Shown here in pieces: positions 1 through 8,414 of a stretch of 64,000 bases of DNA (positions are counted from its first letter, which is position 1; the number at the start of each line of letters is the position of its first letter). The notes below the pieces were generated by a model. The model was not told where the DNA came from. It did not search any database and was given only the letters and a program-made list of their open reading frames with translations. This DNA comes from Haloechinothrix sp033042135. Its GTDB lineage: Bacteria > Actinomycetota > Actinomycetes > Mycobacteriales > Pseudonocardiaceae. The translations under genes and the position numbers were made by a program. Where the stretch lies: positions 62,001 through 126,000 of the forward strand of contig NZ_WBXM01000011.1 of assembly GCF_033042135.1 (NCBI RefSeq), given 5' to 3'.

Positions 1-312
1 GTCCGGGTCTGGACCGAACTGGTCGAGGACGAACGCAGGCACAAGCTCGACCGGACGAGAGAGCCGGATGCCGGCTTTGCGTGGCCGGTGTACCGATGGG
101 CGCGTGGCGAATCACTGGAGAAGGTCATGACCACCTCGGATGCTGCCGGGCAGGAACTCTCCGCCGGTGACTTCGTGCGCTGGTGCAGGCAGGTGGTGGA
201 TCTGCTGGAGCAACTGCGCGACGTGCTCGGACCCCGCCACCCGGTGGGTGTGGCCGCAAGCGATGCCGTCCAGGCGATCCGCAGGGGAGTTGTCGCCGCG
301 GGCACCGTGTAG
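1..312 (+). CDS. HelY/Mtr4-like DEAD/DEAH-box RNA helicase, C-terminal fragment
   Basis: Only the last 103 codons are present; the gene enters from the left edge in frame 1. The translated tail (VRVWTELVEDERRHKL..., then RWARGESLEKVM, DFVRWCRQVVDLLEQL and DAVQAIRRGVVA) matches the DSHCT domain that closes Ski2/Mtr4-like helicases and mycobacterial HelY. In that family the domain is a helical bundle packing against the helicase core, and the enzyme is thought to unwind structured RNA. The ATPase motifs are outside the window and cannot be checked. The gene ends 8 nt before a 59-nt inverted repeat. Confidence 0.85.
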   Translation, partial: VRVWTELVEDERRHKLDRTREPDAGFAWPVYRWARGESLEKVMTTSDAAGQELSAGDFVRWCRQVVDLLEQLRDVLGPRHPVGVAASDAVQAIRRGVVAAGTV

Positions 313-320
313 CGCAGGGC

Positions 321-379
321 GGCGAGCCGAAGGGGTCCTCGGGTACAGGATGTGTACCGAAGGAGTCCTTCGGCTCGCC
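321..379. repeat. 59-nt palindromic dispersed repeat, copy 1 (possible terminator)
   Basis: The outer arms GGCGAGCCGAAGG and CCTTCGGCTCGCC are perfect complements, followed inward by an imperfect continuation and an inner stem GGTACA/TGTACC around GGATG. It starts 8 nt after the helicase stop codon. A second copy of identical length, differing at 5 of 59 positions, lies at 61907-61965. Position after a gene end fits a transcription terminator or a REP-like element. Confidence 0.75.
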
Positions 380-490
380 GCCAGGTGTTCGCCACTGGAT
401 GTGAGTGGGGACCCGAGATACCGCCGGGACCGGTCGTTGTGGTTGGATCGCGTGGGAACGACTGGATGGCGACTCTGGCGGAGGCGAACG

Positions 491-1300
491 ATGAGCACGC
501 CGTACGGCGGCAATGACCCCCAGCAGTGGGGGCAGCAACCCTACGGCGACGAGACGCAGGGAGGTCCGCCTTCCGGTGGCTTCCCTGCGCCCGGTCAGTG
601 GGGGCAACAGCAGCCTGGCTACGGCCAGCAGCAGTGGGGGTACCCACCGGGGCAGCCCGATCAGGGGCAGCAGTACGGGTATCCGGGCCATGGCCAGCAG
701 CAGTGGGGCCAGCAGCCGCCCGGCGGATACCCGGGACAACCCGGTCAGCCCGGCCGACCCGGATACCCGGGCCAGCCGGGTCAGCCCGGCCAACAGGGCC
801 AACAGGGCCAACCCGGACAGGCACCGGGCCAGCCCCCGTACCCGCAGCAGGGTGGGCAACCACCGCAACAGGATCCTCACCAGGGCACGTACCAGTACGG
901 TGCGTACCAGCAACCCCCGGTCGGCTATCCGGGGCAGGGCCAACCGTACCCGGGCGATGTCGAGGGTGACAGCGGTGGGAAGAAGCCGAACCTCGCGCTG
1001 TGGATCGGGATCATCATCCTCGTCGTACTGCTGGGTACCATCGCGTTCCTCGGCTTCGTCGCACCGGGCTGGTTCACCGCCACGGTGTTCGACCACGAGG
1101 AGATGGAAACCGGTGTGCAAGGCGTGCTGACCGAGCAGTACCAGATCGATGGGGTCGACAGCGTCACCTGCCCGGAGGGCCAGGACGTGACCGTGGATCA
1201 CTCCTTCGAGTGCACGGCGGTGATCGAGGGTGAGGAGCGTTCGGTTCCCATCACCGTGACCAGCGAGGACGGGAACTACGAGGTCGGGATGCCCGAGTAG
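491..1300 (+). CDS. DUF4333 membrane protein with Pro/Gln/Gly-rich N-terminus
   Basis: 269 aa. Residues 1 to about 155 are low complexity (PGQPGQ, QQWGQQ and similar repeats), followed by one transmembrane helix (LALWIGIIILVVLLGTIAFL) and an extracytoplasmic DUF4333 domain with two conserved cysteines (VTCPEGQ, FECTAV). The ATG at 491 was chosen because it starts the MSTPYGG low-complexity segment; the open frame runs upstream to 140 but that part reads as noncoding. The function of DUF4333 is unknown. A paralogous DUF4333 lipoprotein lies at 2602-3027 beyond the acetyltransferase gene. Confidence 0.85.
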   Translation: MSTPYGGNDPQQWGQQPYGDETQGGPPSGGFPAPGQWGQQQPGYGQQQWGYPPGQPDQGQQYGYPGHGQQQWGQQPPGGYPGQPGQPGRPGYPGQPGQPGQQGQQGQPGQAPGQPPYPQQGGQPPQQDPHQGTYQYGAYQQPPVGYPGQGQPYPGDVEGDSGGKKPNLALWIGIIILVVLLGTIAFLGFVAPGWFTATVFDHEEMETGVQGVLTEQYQIDGVDSVTCPEGQDVTVDHSFECTAVIEGEERSVPITVTSEDGNYEVGMPE

Positions 1301-1351
1301 GTACGCAGAATTCGGTGGCTCCGGCCCGAGTCGGCGCGCGAGGATCCGGTC

Positions 1352-2566
1352 ATGACCGACCTCGACATCCGCACCCTCGACGTGGACGAACACCGGGCCG
1401 CACGTGATCTGTTCCTGGAAACCCTCCATGTCTCGCCGACGGGAGAGCGTGACGGGCCGCTTACCGAGCGAGCGTTCCAGCCGGGCCGCACGCTCGGCGC
1501 GTTCGAGGGCGGAGCCATGGTCGGTACGGCACGTTCGGTGGACGTGGCGTTGACGGTCCCCGGCGGCGTGGTGAGCGCTGCCGCGGTCACCGGTGTGGGA
1601 GTACGCGCGAACCGCACCCGGCGTGGTCTCCTCCGGGGTCTGATGGCCGCCCAGCTGGACGGCTGTGCCTCGCGCGGTGTGGTCGCGGCCGGGTTACTGG
1701 CCAGCGAGGGCGGCATCTACGGGCGTTTCGGTTACGGCATCGGCACGGTGGAACGGTCGCTGCGTCTGGACCGGCGTCGCACGTCAGTTCGCGAGGACGC
1801 CCCGGCGGGCGGCGAGATCGAGCTGTGGGACTTCGACACGGCCGTCGAGCGGCTACCCGGCCTCTACCGGGACATCGCGGGAACCTACCCCGGCATGCTC
1901 AGTAGGCCGGATCACCTGTGGGCCGGATGGGAGTCCCATTTCCGCAGGCGGAAAGAGATCGCACGGGCCGCAGTACACCACGGAAGCTCCGGCGTCGACG
2001 GGTACGCGATGTACCGGGTGACCTCCGAGCATGCAGGAAACGGTCGCTTCAGCGTGCTGTGTGTGGAGGACATGATCACCGCGAGTCCGGAAGCCCGTGC
2101 CGGTTTGTGGCGATACCTGCTGGGGGTCGATCTCATCGACACCGTCGAGTTCTCGAAACGCCCACTGGACGAGCCGCTGGAGCTGCTGTTGACCGAGCCC
2201 CACGCGTGCCGGGTACACCACACTGGGGACCACCTGTGGCTGCGTCTCGTGGACGTCCCAGCGGCGCTGGCGGCACGATCGTACGGTGCCTGCGGCGACG
2301 AGACCGTCGTGCTCGAGGTGCGCGACTCGTTACTGCCTGACAATTCCGGCAGCTACGCCATCGGGTGCAGCGGCGTAGCTCGTACGGAGCAGCCAGCGCA
2401 GCTGGTTGTCGACGTCGACGCGCTGGCGATGCTGTACCTTGGCGCGTGGCGGCCCGGCGCGCTAGCCGAGACGGGACGCCTCGAGGTGCGCGAATCCGGC
2501 GCGCTCGCGGTCGCCGACCGGGTGTTCGCGACGAGCACGCGACCCTGGTGCGGTACCAGCTTCTGA
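1352..2566 (+). CDS. eis: Eis-like GNAT N-acetyltransferase
   Basis: 404 aa, almost the length of mycobacterial Eis (about 402). The N-terminal GNAT part carries the acetyl-CoA-binding stretch VGVRANRTRRGLLRGLM (residues 82-98). IYGRFGYG (about 122-129) corresponds to the Eis segment containing the general-acid tyrosine. A second GNAT-like part and a C-terminal SCP2-like domain follow. The protein ends in Phe (PWCGTSF), as Eis does; in Eis the C-terminal carboxylate takes part in catalysis. Eis enzymes acetylate amines including aminoglycosides, but the natural substrate here is not deducible. The neighbours on both sides are DUF4333 proteins. Confidence 0.85.
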   Translation: MTDLDIRTLDVDEHRAARDLFLETLHVSPTGERDGPLTERAFQPGRTLGAFEGGAMVGTARSVDVALTVPGGVVSAAAVTGVGVRANRTRRGLLRGLMAAQLDGCASRGVVAAGLLASEGGIYGRFGYGIGTVERSLRLDRRRTSVREDAPAGGEIELWDFDTAVERLPGLYRDIAGTYPGMLSRPDHLWAGWESHFRRRKEIARAAVHHGSSGVDGYAMYRVTSEHAGNGRFSVLCVEDMITASPEARAGLWRYLLGVDLIDTVEFSKRPLDEPLELLLTEPHACRVHHTGDHLWLRLVDVPAALAARSYGACGDETVVLEVRDSLLPDNSGSYAIGCSGVARTEQPAQLVVDVDALAMLYLGAWRPGALAETGRLEVRESGALAVADRVFATSTRPWCGTSF

Positions 2567-2601
2567 CACGCCCGGTCGCCGGGCAGGGCCAGGGAGGTTG
2601 A

Positions 2602-3027
2602 GTGAGCGGCACCCCTCCGATGCGGGCGCTGGGGCGACGAGCGCACGCGTCAGGGGCGGTGCTCGTCGGCCTGGCCCTGATCGCGGTGGCCGCTCTCGCT
2701 GGTTGTGAAGGAATGGACCTGGCACCGGATGACGGCGCTGAGGTGCGGCCCTCGCCGCCACCCGAGCAGCCCGAGGTCCCGGAGGCCACCAGCCCCAGCC
2801 CGCTGCCACGGGTGTTCGACGATGCTGCCATGCAAGACGAGGTGCACCGGGTGCTCACCGAGCACTTCGACGTGGCCGGGTTGGACGTGGTGACCTGTCC
2901 GCCCGAACAACCGGTGAGCGAGGGCATCACGTTCACGTGCACCGCCACGATCGACGGGGAGGAGCACGACGTGCCGATCACAGTCACCGACGACGACGGT
3001 GCGTACACGGTGGGCGAGCCCGAATGA
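2602..3027 (+). CDS. DUF4333 lipoprotein
   Basis: 141 aa from a GTG start. The signal peptide ends in a lipobox (AALAGC, Cys about residue 35), followed by a Pro/Glu-rich linker and a DUF4333 domain with the conserved cysteines (VTCPPEQ, FTCTAT). The domain is clearly homologous to that at 491-1300 (VPITVTDDDGAYTVGEPE against VPITVTSEDGNYEVGMPE), so the two probably arose by duplication around the acetyltransferase gene. It is likely anchored on the outer face of the cytoplasmic membrane. Function unknown. Confidence 0.85.
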   Translation: MSGTPPMRALGRRAHASGAVLVGLALIAVAALAGCEGMDLAPDDGAEVRPSPPPEQPEVPEATSPSPLPRVFDDAAMQDEVHRVLTEHFDVAGLDVVTCPPEQPVSEGITFTCTATIDGEEHDVPITVTDDDGAYTVGEPE

Positions 3028-3037
3028 GCGGTCGCGG

Positions 3038-4006
3038 TCAGCTACCCGCGGGGGCGCCCGTCCCGTCGAGCGCGGCGATGAGTCTGTCGACGCTCCCGCC
3101 GAGGTTCCAGCGCGCGCCGAGCTCGGCGAGTCCGGAGCGGTCGGCGGGACCGGCGGGGAGGTCGTCCTGCCGGGACAGTTCGACTGGCGCGTCACGGACC
3201 ACCCGCACCACCGTGGGTGCCGCGGCGAGGTAGCCTGCCGCGTCGGCGAGCTGTTTCCTGGCTCGCGGCGAAACGTCGGGGTCACCGGCTTCGGCGGCCC
3301 GCAGCAGCTCGTCGAGCGAGCCGAAACGGGTGATCAGTTTGGCCGCGGTCTTCTCACCGATCCCGGCGACGCCGGGGAGCCCGTCCGACGGGTCGCCACG
3401 CAGCATCGCCATCTCGGCGTAGGCCTCGCCCGGCGACTCGGCGGGAAGGGCGTACCTGTCGGCCAGTTCCGCGCACCCGACGATCTCCGCCTTGTTCCAC
3501 CCACGGCCGACGTAGATGACCGAGACCTCGGTGGGTACGGTCCGCACCAGCTGGAACAGGTCCCGATCGCCGGTGACGATCTCCACAGGCGCGCTCGACT
3601 CCCGCTCGGTGAGGGTGCCGATGACGTCGTCGGCTTCGAAACCATCGGCCTCGGCCGTCGCGATGCCCGCGAGGTCGAGCAGCTCGAGGATGACCGGCAC
3701 CTGCGGGGCCAGCGTGTCGGGCACCTCTTCCGGTGTCGCGGTCGCGTCGCTTTCCGGATCCTCGGCCACCCGGTGGGCCTTGTAGCTCGGCAGCGCATCC
3801 ACCCGGAACTGCGGGCGCCAGTCGGCGTCCAGGCAGGCGACGATCCGGCCGGGACCCCGGTCGCCGATGATCCTGGCGAGCGTGTCCGCGAATCCGCGAA
3901 CCGCGTTGACCGACGTGCCGTCGGCGGCACGCAGGGATTCGGGTAGCGCGAAGTAGGAACGGAAGTAGAGGCTGGCGGCATCGAGCAGCACGAGGGGAGA
4001 GGTCAC
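3038..4006 (-). CDS. 5'-3' exonuclease (FEN-like, polymerase-independent)
   Basis: 322 aa. Acidic metal-binding motifs of the PIN/FEN nuclease fold are present: LLDAASLYF near the N-terminus, ACLDADWRP, GFEADDVIGT and VTGDRDLFQLV. The helix-3-turn-helix DNA-binding motif follows (DGLPGVAGIGEKTAAKLI). It matches the nuclease half of PolA without the polymerase, a stand-alone form common in actinobacteria. The GTG at 4006 starts VTSPLVLLDAA directly; the frame stays open upstream but that part does not resemble the family. It converges with the DUF4333 lipoprotein with only 10 nt between stop codons. Confidence 0.88.
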   Translation of the reverse strand: MTSPLVLLDAASLYFRSYFALPESLRAADGTSVNAVRGFADTLARIIGDRGPGRIVACLDADWRPQFRVDALPSYKAHRVAEDPESDATATPEEVPDTLAPQVPVILELLDLAGIATAEADGFEADDVIGTLTERESSAPVEIVTGDRDLFQLVRTVPTEVSVIYVGRGWNKAEIVGCAELADRYALPAESPGEAYAEMAMLRGDPSDGLPGVAGIGEKTAAKLITRFGSLDELLRAAEAGDPDVSPRARKQLADAAGYLAAAPTVVRVVRDAPVELSRQDDLPAGPADRSGLAELGARWNLGGSVDRLIAALDGTGAPAGS

Positions 4007-4076
4007 CCGGAAAGCGTGCCATACGCGCAGGCCTCCCCGCGTGCCGCCGGTGTCGGCAGGGGATACGCTCGGGGCC

Positions 4077-5231
4077 ATGTCCAGTGGATCGTTGCACCAT
4101 GCGGCTGTCGATGCGGACAGCCTGCGGGCCAGGATCGAACGTGCCAGCGCGGCGGCCGCGGAGTCGTTCACCGATGCCTTGCTGATCTCGCCGGGGGCCG
4201 ACCTGCGGTACCTGCTCGGGCAGGCCGGTGGCTCGTACGAGCGGCTGACCACCTTGATCGTCCCGTCCGGAGACACCGCGCCGTCACTGGTGGTGCCCAA
4301 GCTCGAGGCGCCCGCCTACGCGGACGTTCCCGCCGACGATTTGGGTATCGACGTGCTGACCTGGCGGGACGGTGAGGATCCTTACCAGCTGGTGGCCGAT
4401 CTGGTGCGTATCGCGGCCGAACCGGGCCGGATCGCGGTGAGCGACACCATGACCGCGCTGCACGTGCTCGGGTTGCGCGCGGCCATCCCCGCTGCGGAGC
4501 AGGTCCTGGCCGGGCCGGTACTGCGGCAGTTGCGGATGCGGAAGGACGCCGCCGAGATCGAGGCGCTGCGCGAGGCGGCCGCCGCGATCGACCGGGTGCA
4601 CGCGCGGGTCCCCGAGTTCCTGCGTGCCGGACGCACCGAGGCCGAGGTGGCCGCCGATCTGGAGGCGGCGATCGTCGAGGAAGGACACACTTCGGCCGAG
4701 TTCATCATCGTCGGTTCGGGACCGAACGGCGCCAGCCCGCATCACGAGGTCTCGCAGCGGGTCATCGAGCGCGGTGACATGGTAGTCGTCGACATCGGGG
4801 GGCCGACCCCGGCTGGTTACTACTCGGACTGCACCCGCACCTACGCCGTCGGACAGCCGCGTGACCCGGACGCGCGCTCGGTGTACTCCGTCCTGCAGCG
4901 CGCGCAGGAGGCCGCCGTGGCCGCGGTCGGCCCCGGCATCGCGGCGCAGGACGTCGATGCCGCGGCGCGCGACCCGATCACCGAAGCGGGATACGGCGAC
5001 CACTTCATCCACCGCACCGGCCATGGCATCGGGCTCGATGTGCACGAGGAGCCGTACTTGATGGCGGGCAACGAGCTGGTGCTCGAACCGGGCGCGGCGT
5101 TCAGCGTGGAACCGGGAATCTACCTACCCGGCCGCTGGGGCGCCCGGATCGAGGACATCGTGCTGGTCACCTCCGACGGGGTGGAGACGCTGAACAACCG
5201 TCCCCGCGAGCTGATGGTGGTCGACGAGTGA
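4077..5231 (+). CDS. M24 family metallopeptidase (Xaa-Pro dipeptidase/aminopeptidase)
   Basis: 384 aa. An N-terminal creatinase-like domain (about 1-150) is followed by the pita-bread catalytic domain. All five metal ligands are visible: two Asp (VVDIGG and YYSDCTRTY), His in HRTGHGIGLDVHEEP, and two Glu (FSVEPGIYLPG and ARIEDIV). It probably removes or splits peptides with Pro at the second position in the cytoplasm. The start is the ATG giving MSSGSLHH. Its stop overlaps the start of the Lrp-type regulator by 4 nt (GTGA), so the two are translationally coupled. Confidence 0.9.
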   Translation: MSSGSLHHAAVDADSLRARIERASAAAAESFTDALLISPGADLRYLLGQAGGSYERLTTLIVPSGDTAPSLVVPKLEAPAYADVPADDLGIDVLTWRDGEDPYQLVADLVRIAAEPGRIAVSDTMTALHVLGLRAAIPAAEQVLAGPVLRQLRMRKDAAEIEALREAAAAIDRVHARVPEFLRAGRTEAEVAADLEAAIVEEGHTSAEFIIVGSGPNGASPHHEVSQRVIERGDMVVVDIGGPTPAGYYSDCTRTYAVGQPRDPDARSVYSVLQRAQEAAVAAVGPGIAAQDVDAAARDPITEAGYGDHFIHRTGHGIGLDVHEEPYLMAGNELVLEPGAAFSVEPGIYLPGRWGARIEDIVLVTSDGVETLNNRPRELMVVDE

Positions 5232-5680
5232 GTGCCGCGCTCGAGCCGGTGGACAAGGCGATCGCCAGGGAGCTCAATGCCGACGGTCGCTGTAGCTTCA
5301 CCGATCTGGCCGCCAGGGTCGGGCTGTCGGTATCGGCCGTGCATCAGCGGGTGCGGCGACTGGAGGAACGTGGCCTGATCAAGGGCTACACCGCGCGGCT
5401 CGACGGTAACCAGATCGGGCTACCGCTGACGGCGCTGATCTCGCTGACGCCGACCGACCCGGCCGCTCCGGACGACTATCCGCAGCGGCTGGAGCACATC
5501 CGGGAAATCGAATCGTGCTATTCGGTCGCCGGTGACGAGTCGTACGTGCTGCTGGTGAGGGTGCCGTCACCGCGGGATCTGGAGGAGCTGCTCCGCAGGA
5601 TCCGCGAGGTCGCGAAGGTGTCCACCCGGACCACGGTCGTGCTGTCCACCCCGTTCGAAGGGCGTCCCGCGCCGATCTGA
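5228..5680 (+). CDS. Lrp/AsnC family transcriptional regulator
   Basis: 150 aa. The N-terminal winged HTH (about 5-55: DGRCSFTDLAARVGLSVSAV, then RRLEERGLIKGYTA) is followed by the RAM ligand-binding domain with the typical VAGDESYVLLVRVPS segment. Such proteins sense amino acids and bind AT-rich DNA. Coupling to a proline peptidase gene and closeness to a lysine-2,3-aminomutase-like gene suggest a role in amino-acid use; that is inference. The AT-rich kamA upstream region (8270-8350) is a candidate target. Confidence 0.9.
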   Translation: MSAALEPVDKAIARELNADGRCSFTDLAARVGLSVSAVHQRVRRLEERGLIKGYTARLDGNQIGLPLTALISLTPTDPAAPDDYPQRLEHIREIESCYSVAGDESYVLLVRVPSPRDLEELLRRIREVAKVSTRTTVVLSTPFEGRPAPI

Positions 5681-5700
5681 CGGGTCGGGCCGCGGGTGCC

Positions 5701-6780
5701 TCACGGCAAAGCGGGCGCAGCGCGCAGGTTGCCGTCCTCGCCGACCAAGCACGCTGCCTGCTGCGCGTCGCCTGCCAGGAACTGGCTCAGGCAGGAGCCG
5801 ACCTGCGCGTGCCCGGCGGCATTGGGGTGGAAGGACTCGCGTGCGGCCTGCCTGGCGCGGTCGGTGTCCTCCAGTGCCTCCCACTCCACGGTGAGCCGGG
5901 TGAACCATTCGGTGCTGGGATCCTGGCCGCCGGTGCAGGCTTCCCTGCCCTGCCCGGCGCTGGAGAGGTCGAGGAAGCGCGCTTCGGCCTCGGCCGCGGC
6001 TTCGCGCAGGCCGGCGTTGAGCCCCTCGACGCCCTCGGTGCGGACCCACTCCAGGTCGGTCTCGGTGAACGGGCAGCCACCCAGGTTGCGGACCTCCTCG
6101 GCGATGTCGGGCGACAGCGGGGACGCGTAGGACTGCAGCACCAGCTGATAGTCGTCCTCGGCGTAGTCCGCGTCGGCCATGACGGTGCGGATGTCGTCGA
6201 GCGCCTGGACCACCTTGGGCACCATGGCCTGGATCGTGTCCTCCCACTCCGGGGCGAACGACTCGCTGCACGGCGCGCCGCCGAACCAGGCTTGGATGCA
6301 CTGCGTCATCAGCCTGGTGAACCCGGGGTCGTCGTTGGCGCCGACGGCGACGACGACCGCCACGATCCGGTGCGTCTCGGCGATCTCGGCCAGCTGCTCG
6401 GTCTGTGACGGCTCACCGTAGCGTTCCTCGTCACCGAGCTGCACGTGGCGAGCGCGCGCCCCGGAACACGCCAGGTTGATGGTCTCGTCGATGCCCGGTA
6501 ACGAGGTCCGGTGAATGGCCGCTCGTGTGGACCGGCGGCACCAGTTGCCGTCCTCGCCGTCGGTTCCGGGAACGTAGGAACCGGCCCCGTCACCGGACAT
6601 GGTGCTGTCGCCGAGCCCTACCAGGGCGCGCGGGGCGTCCTCGGGCGGGCCGGGTTCCGGCTCGTCGGGTTCGCCGAGCACCACGACGAGCGTGACTACC
6701 ACGGCGGCGCAGGCCAGCAGCGCCACCGCCGCCACCGCACCGTGCCACCATCGCAGCCGTATCGCCGGGAATCTCCGCAT
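5701..6780 (-). CDS. Membrane-anchored or secreted SGNH/GDSL hydrolase
   Basis: 359 aa. An N-terminal hydrophobic segment (about 14-36) acts as signal anchor or signal peptide. Block I is GLGDSTMSG (Ser about 59), block III is VAVGANDDPGFT, and block V is ESFHPNAAGHAQVG with the catalytic Asp/His pair expected of SGNH esterases. Several cysteines (NWCRRS, LACSGA, QCIQ, APCSES) suggest disulfides outside the cell. It resembles actinobacterial secreted lipases/esterases; the substrate is unknown. It converges with the Lrp gene with about 20 nt between stops. Confidence 0.87.
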   Translation of the reverse strand: MRRFPAIRLRWWHGAVAAVALLACAAVVVTLVVVLGEPDEPEPGPPEDAPRALVGLGDSTMSGDGAGSYVPGTDGEDGNWCRRSTRAAIHRTSLPGIDETINLACSGARARHVQLGDEERYGEPSQTEQLAEIAETHRIVAVVVAVGANDDPGFTRLMTQCIQAWFGGAPCSESFAPEWEDTIQAMVPKVVQALDDIRTVMADADYAEDDYQLVLQSYASPLSPDIAEEVRNLGGCPFTETDLEWVRTEGVEGLNAGLREAAAEAEARFLDLSSAGQGREACTGGQDPSTEWFTRLTVEWEALEDTDRARQAARESFHPNAAGHAQVGSCLSQFLAGDAQQAACLVGEDGNLRAAPALP

Positions 6781-6830
6781 GATCCGGCCATCGTACGGAA
6801 GCCCGTGTGGATGTCGTGTTGGTTCCCCGG

Positions 6831-8213
6831 TTACCGCTCACCCCACGCTCGCCTGCCGGATTCCGGCAGGGTGTAGATCGGGTCGTAGTAGGGGTAGCGC
6901 CGGTCCAGCGCATCGGGATCGTCGAGTTCGATGCTGGTGCGGTAGTTCTTGGTCCAGTAAGAGATGCCGAGTTCGGTGTCGTACTCGGCGACCTGGTGAA
7001 CCCAGCGCTTGCCGACGTAGGGCACGTCGCACACCAGCCGTGGCGTGGCGTAACCGGGCAGGTAGCCCATGATCGCGTGTTGCAGGTGCTGCGCCTCGGC
7101 GACCGAGACGCGCCAATGCTCGGCGTTGGGGATCATGTCGCACATGTAGAAGTAGTACGGCAGGATGCCCGCTTCGCCCTGCAGCGCGAAACACAGATCC
7201 AGCAGATCCTCCGGGGTGGCGTTCACACCGCGCATCAGCACGCCCTGGTTGCGCACGTCCCGCACGCCGATCTCCAGCGCGGTCCGCGTGGCCTCGGCGA
7301 CCAGCGGTGTCAGTGACTGGGCGTGGTTGACGTGGGTGTGGATCGCGAGGTTGACTCCCCGGCGCAGCGCTGTGCGTGCCACCCGCTCGAGGCCCTCCAC
7401 CACCTTGGGCTGCAGCCAGTGCTGGGGAAGCCCGGCCAGCGCCTTGGTCGCCAGCCGGATGTCCCGCACGGACTCGATGTCCAGCAGCCGCATCAGGAAC
7501 CGTTCGAGCTGGTGCCACGGCACGTTCGCCACGTCGCCACCGGAGACCACCACGTCGCGTACCTGCGGTGTCTCGTTGAGATAGGAGATGATGGCGTCTT
7601 GCCTGTCGACGGGCTTGCGTTCGAGCTTGAGCTTGTCCACCTGGGGAGTCGAGTTGCCGACGAGGTCCATCCTTGTGCAGTGGCCGCAGTACTGCGGGCA
7701 GGTCGATAGCAGCTCGGCGAGGACCTTGGTGGGGTAGCGGTGGGTCAGGCCTTCGGTGACCCACATGTCAGCCTCGTGCAACGAGTCGCGTTCGGCGTAG
7801 GGGTGGGACGGCCACGTCGGATGCCGGTCCGATCGCACCGGAAGCATGTACTTGCGCAGCGGGTCGGCGAGGAAGGCCTCGGTGAACTCGCCCGGCTCGG
7901 CCGCCGGTGCCATGGTGTTGAGCATCTGGGGCGGTAGCAGCATCGACATGGTCGCCATGTGCTGCTGGTCGGCTTCCATATCGGCGTAGAAGCGGTCGTC
8001 GAGCAGGTCACCCATGAGGGTGCGGAGCTGCTTGATGTTGCGGACGCAGTGCACTCGCTGCCACTGCGCGTCCCGCCACTGCGCCTCGGTGACGTCCGCC
8101 CAGCCGGGGAAGCGGCGCCAGTCCGGCTCGGCCAGCTCCTTGCGCCGGTAGACGTAGGGCTGTTCCAGGGAGCCTCGCGTGGTCGGTGTCACCTGCTCCG
8201 TCGTCGCGGCCAT
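6831..8213 (-). CDS. kamA: KamA-family radical SAM aminomutase (lysine 2,3-aminomutase-like)
   Basis: 460 aa. The radical-SAM cluster motif CxxxCxxC is at Cys172/176/179 (TCPQYCGHCTR), followed by VVSGGD. GYATPRLVCDVP then VGKRW aligns with the LAM region that holds the PLP-binding lysine. Lysine 2,3-aminomutases convert L-lysine to L-beta-lysine using SAM, a 4Fe-4S cluster and PLP. No beta-lysine acetyltransferase (AblB) lies next to it, so whether the role is catabolic, osmolyte or other is open. Transcribed divergently from the amidohydrolase across an AT-rich gap. Confidence 0.82.
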   Translation of the reverse strand: MAATTEQVTPTTRGSLEQPYVYRRKELAEPDWRRFPGWADVTEAQWRDAQWQRVHCVRNIKQLRTLMGDLLDDRFYADMEADQQHMATMSMLLPPQMLNTMAPAAEPGEFTEAFLADPLRKYMLPVRSDRHPTWPSHPYAERDSLHEADMWVTEGLTHRYPTKVLAELLSTCPQYCGHCTRMDLVGNSTPQVDKLKLERKPVDRQDAIISYLNETPQVRDVVVSGGDVANVPWHQLERFLMRLLDIESVRDIRLATKALAGLPQHWLQPKVVEGLERVARTALRRGVNLAIHTHVNHAQSLTPLVAEATRTALEIGVRDVRNQGVLMRGVNATPEDLLDLCFALQGEAGILPYYFYMCDMIPNAEHWRVSVAEAQHLQHAIMGYLPGYATPRLVCDVPYVGKRWVHQVAEYDTELGISYWTKNYRTSIELDDPDALDRRYPYYDPIYTLPESGRRAWGER

Positions 8214-8269
8214 GTGGCTGTACTCCTCCGCTCGTCGTTCGCGCTTGTGGCGCGCTCGCGTGCCGTCCT

Positions 8270-8350
8270 CGTACTGTACCCAAAGACTCAGGAATCAATC
8301 CTGTCAAAATTCGTGTTGTACGTAAATATTTCGTCGTATACAGATGAACA
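8270..8350. promoter_or_regulatory. AT-rich divergent promoter region, kamA-like / amidohydrolase
   Basis: This stretch is far richer in A+T than the surrounding DNA. It contains a perfect -35-like TTGACA on the minus strand (8302-8307) and a near-palindrome around AAATATTT (ACG-T-AAATATTT-CGT, about 8319-8333). No well-spaced -10 was found, so the promoter assignment is tentative. The region is a plausible Lrp-type binding target. Confidence 0.4.
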
Positions 8351-8414
8351 TGCAGATACTTCTGCTCAGGGGGTGCGGGCTGGGGCACACGATCCGGCGA
8401 GGCACACTGCGAGC

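Noticed and set aside
491..960. Tandem repeat or CRISPR-like array in the Pro/Gln/Gly stretch
   Set aside because: Repeats are imperfect, codon-phased and within a coherent reading frame, consistent with a low-complexity protein segment; there are no spacers.
125..1429. Long minus-strand open frame of 434 codons
   Set aside because: It is antisense to the repetitive DUF4333 and acetyltransferase genes; its low-complexity Leu/Arg composition is the shadow of Gln/Pro/Gly codons.
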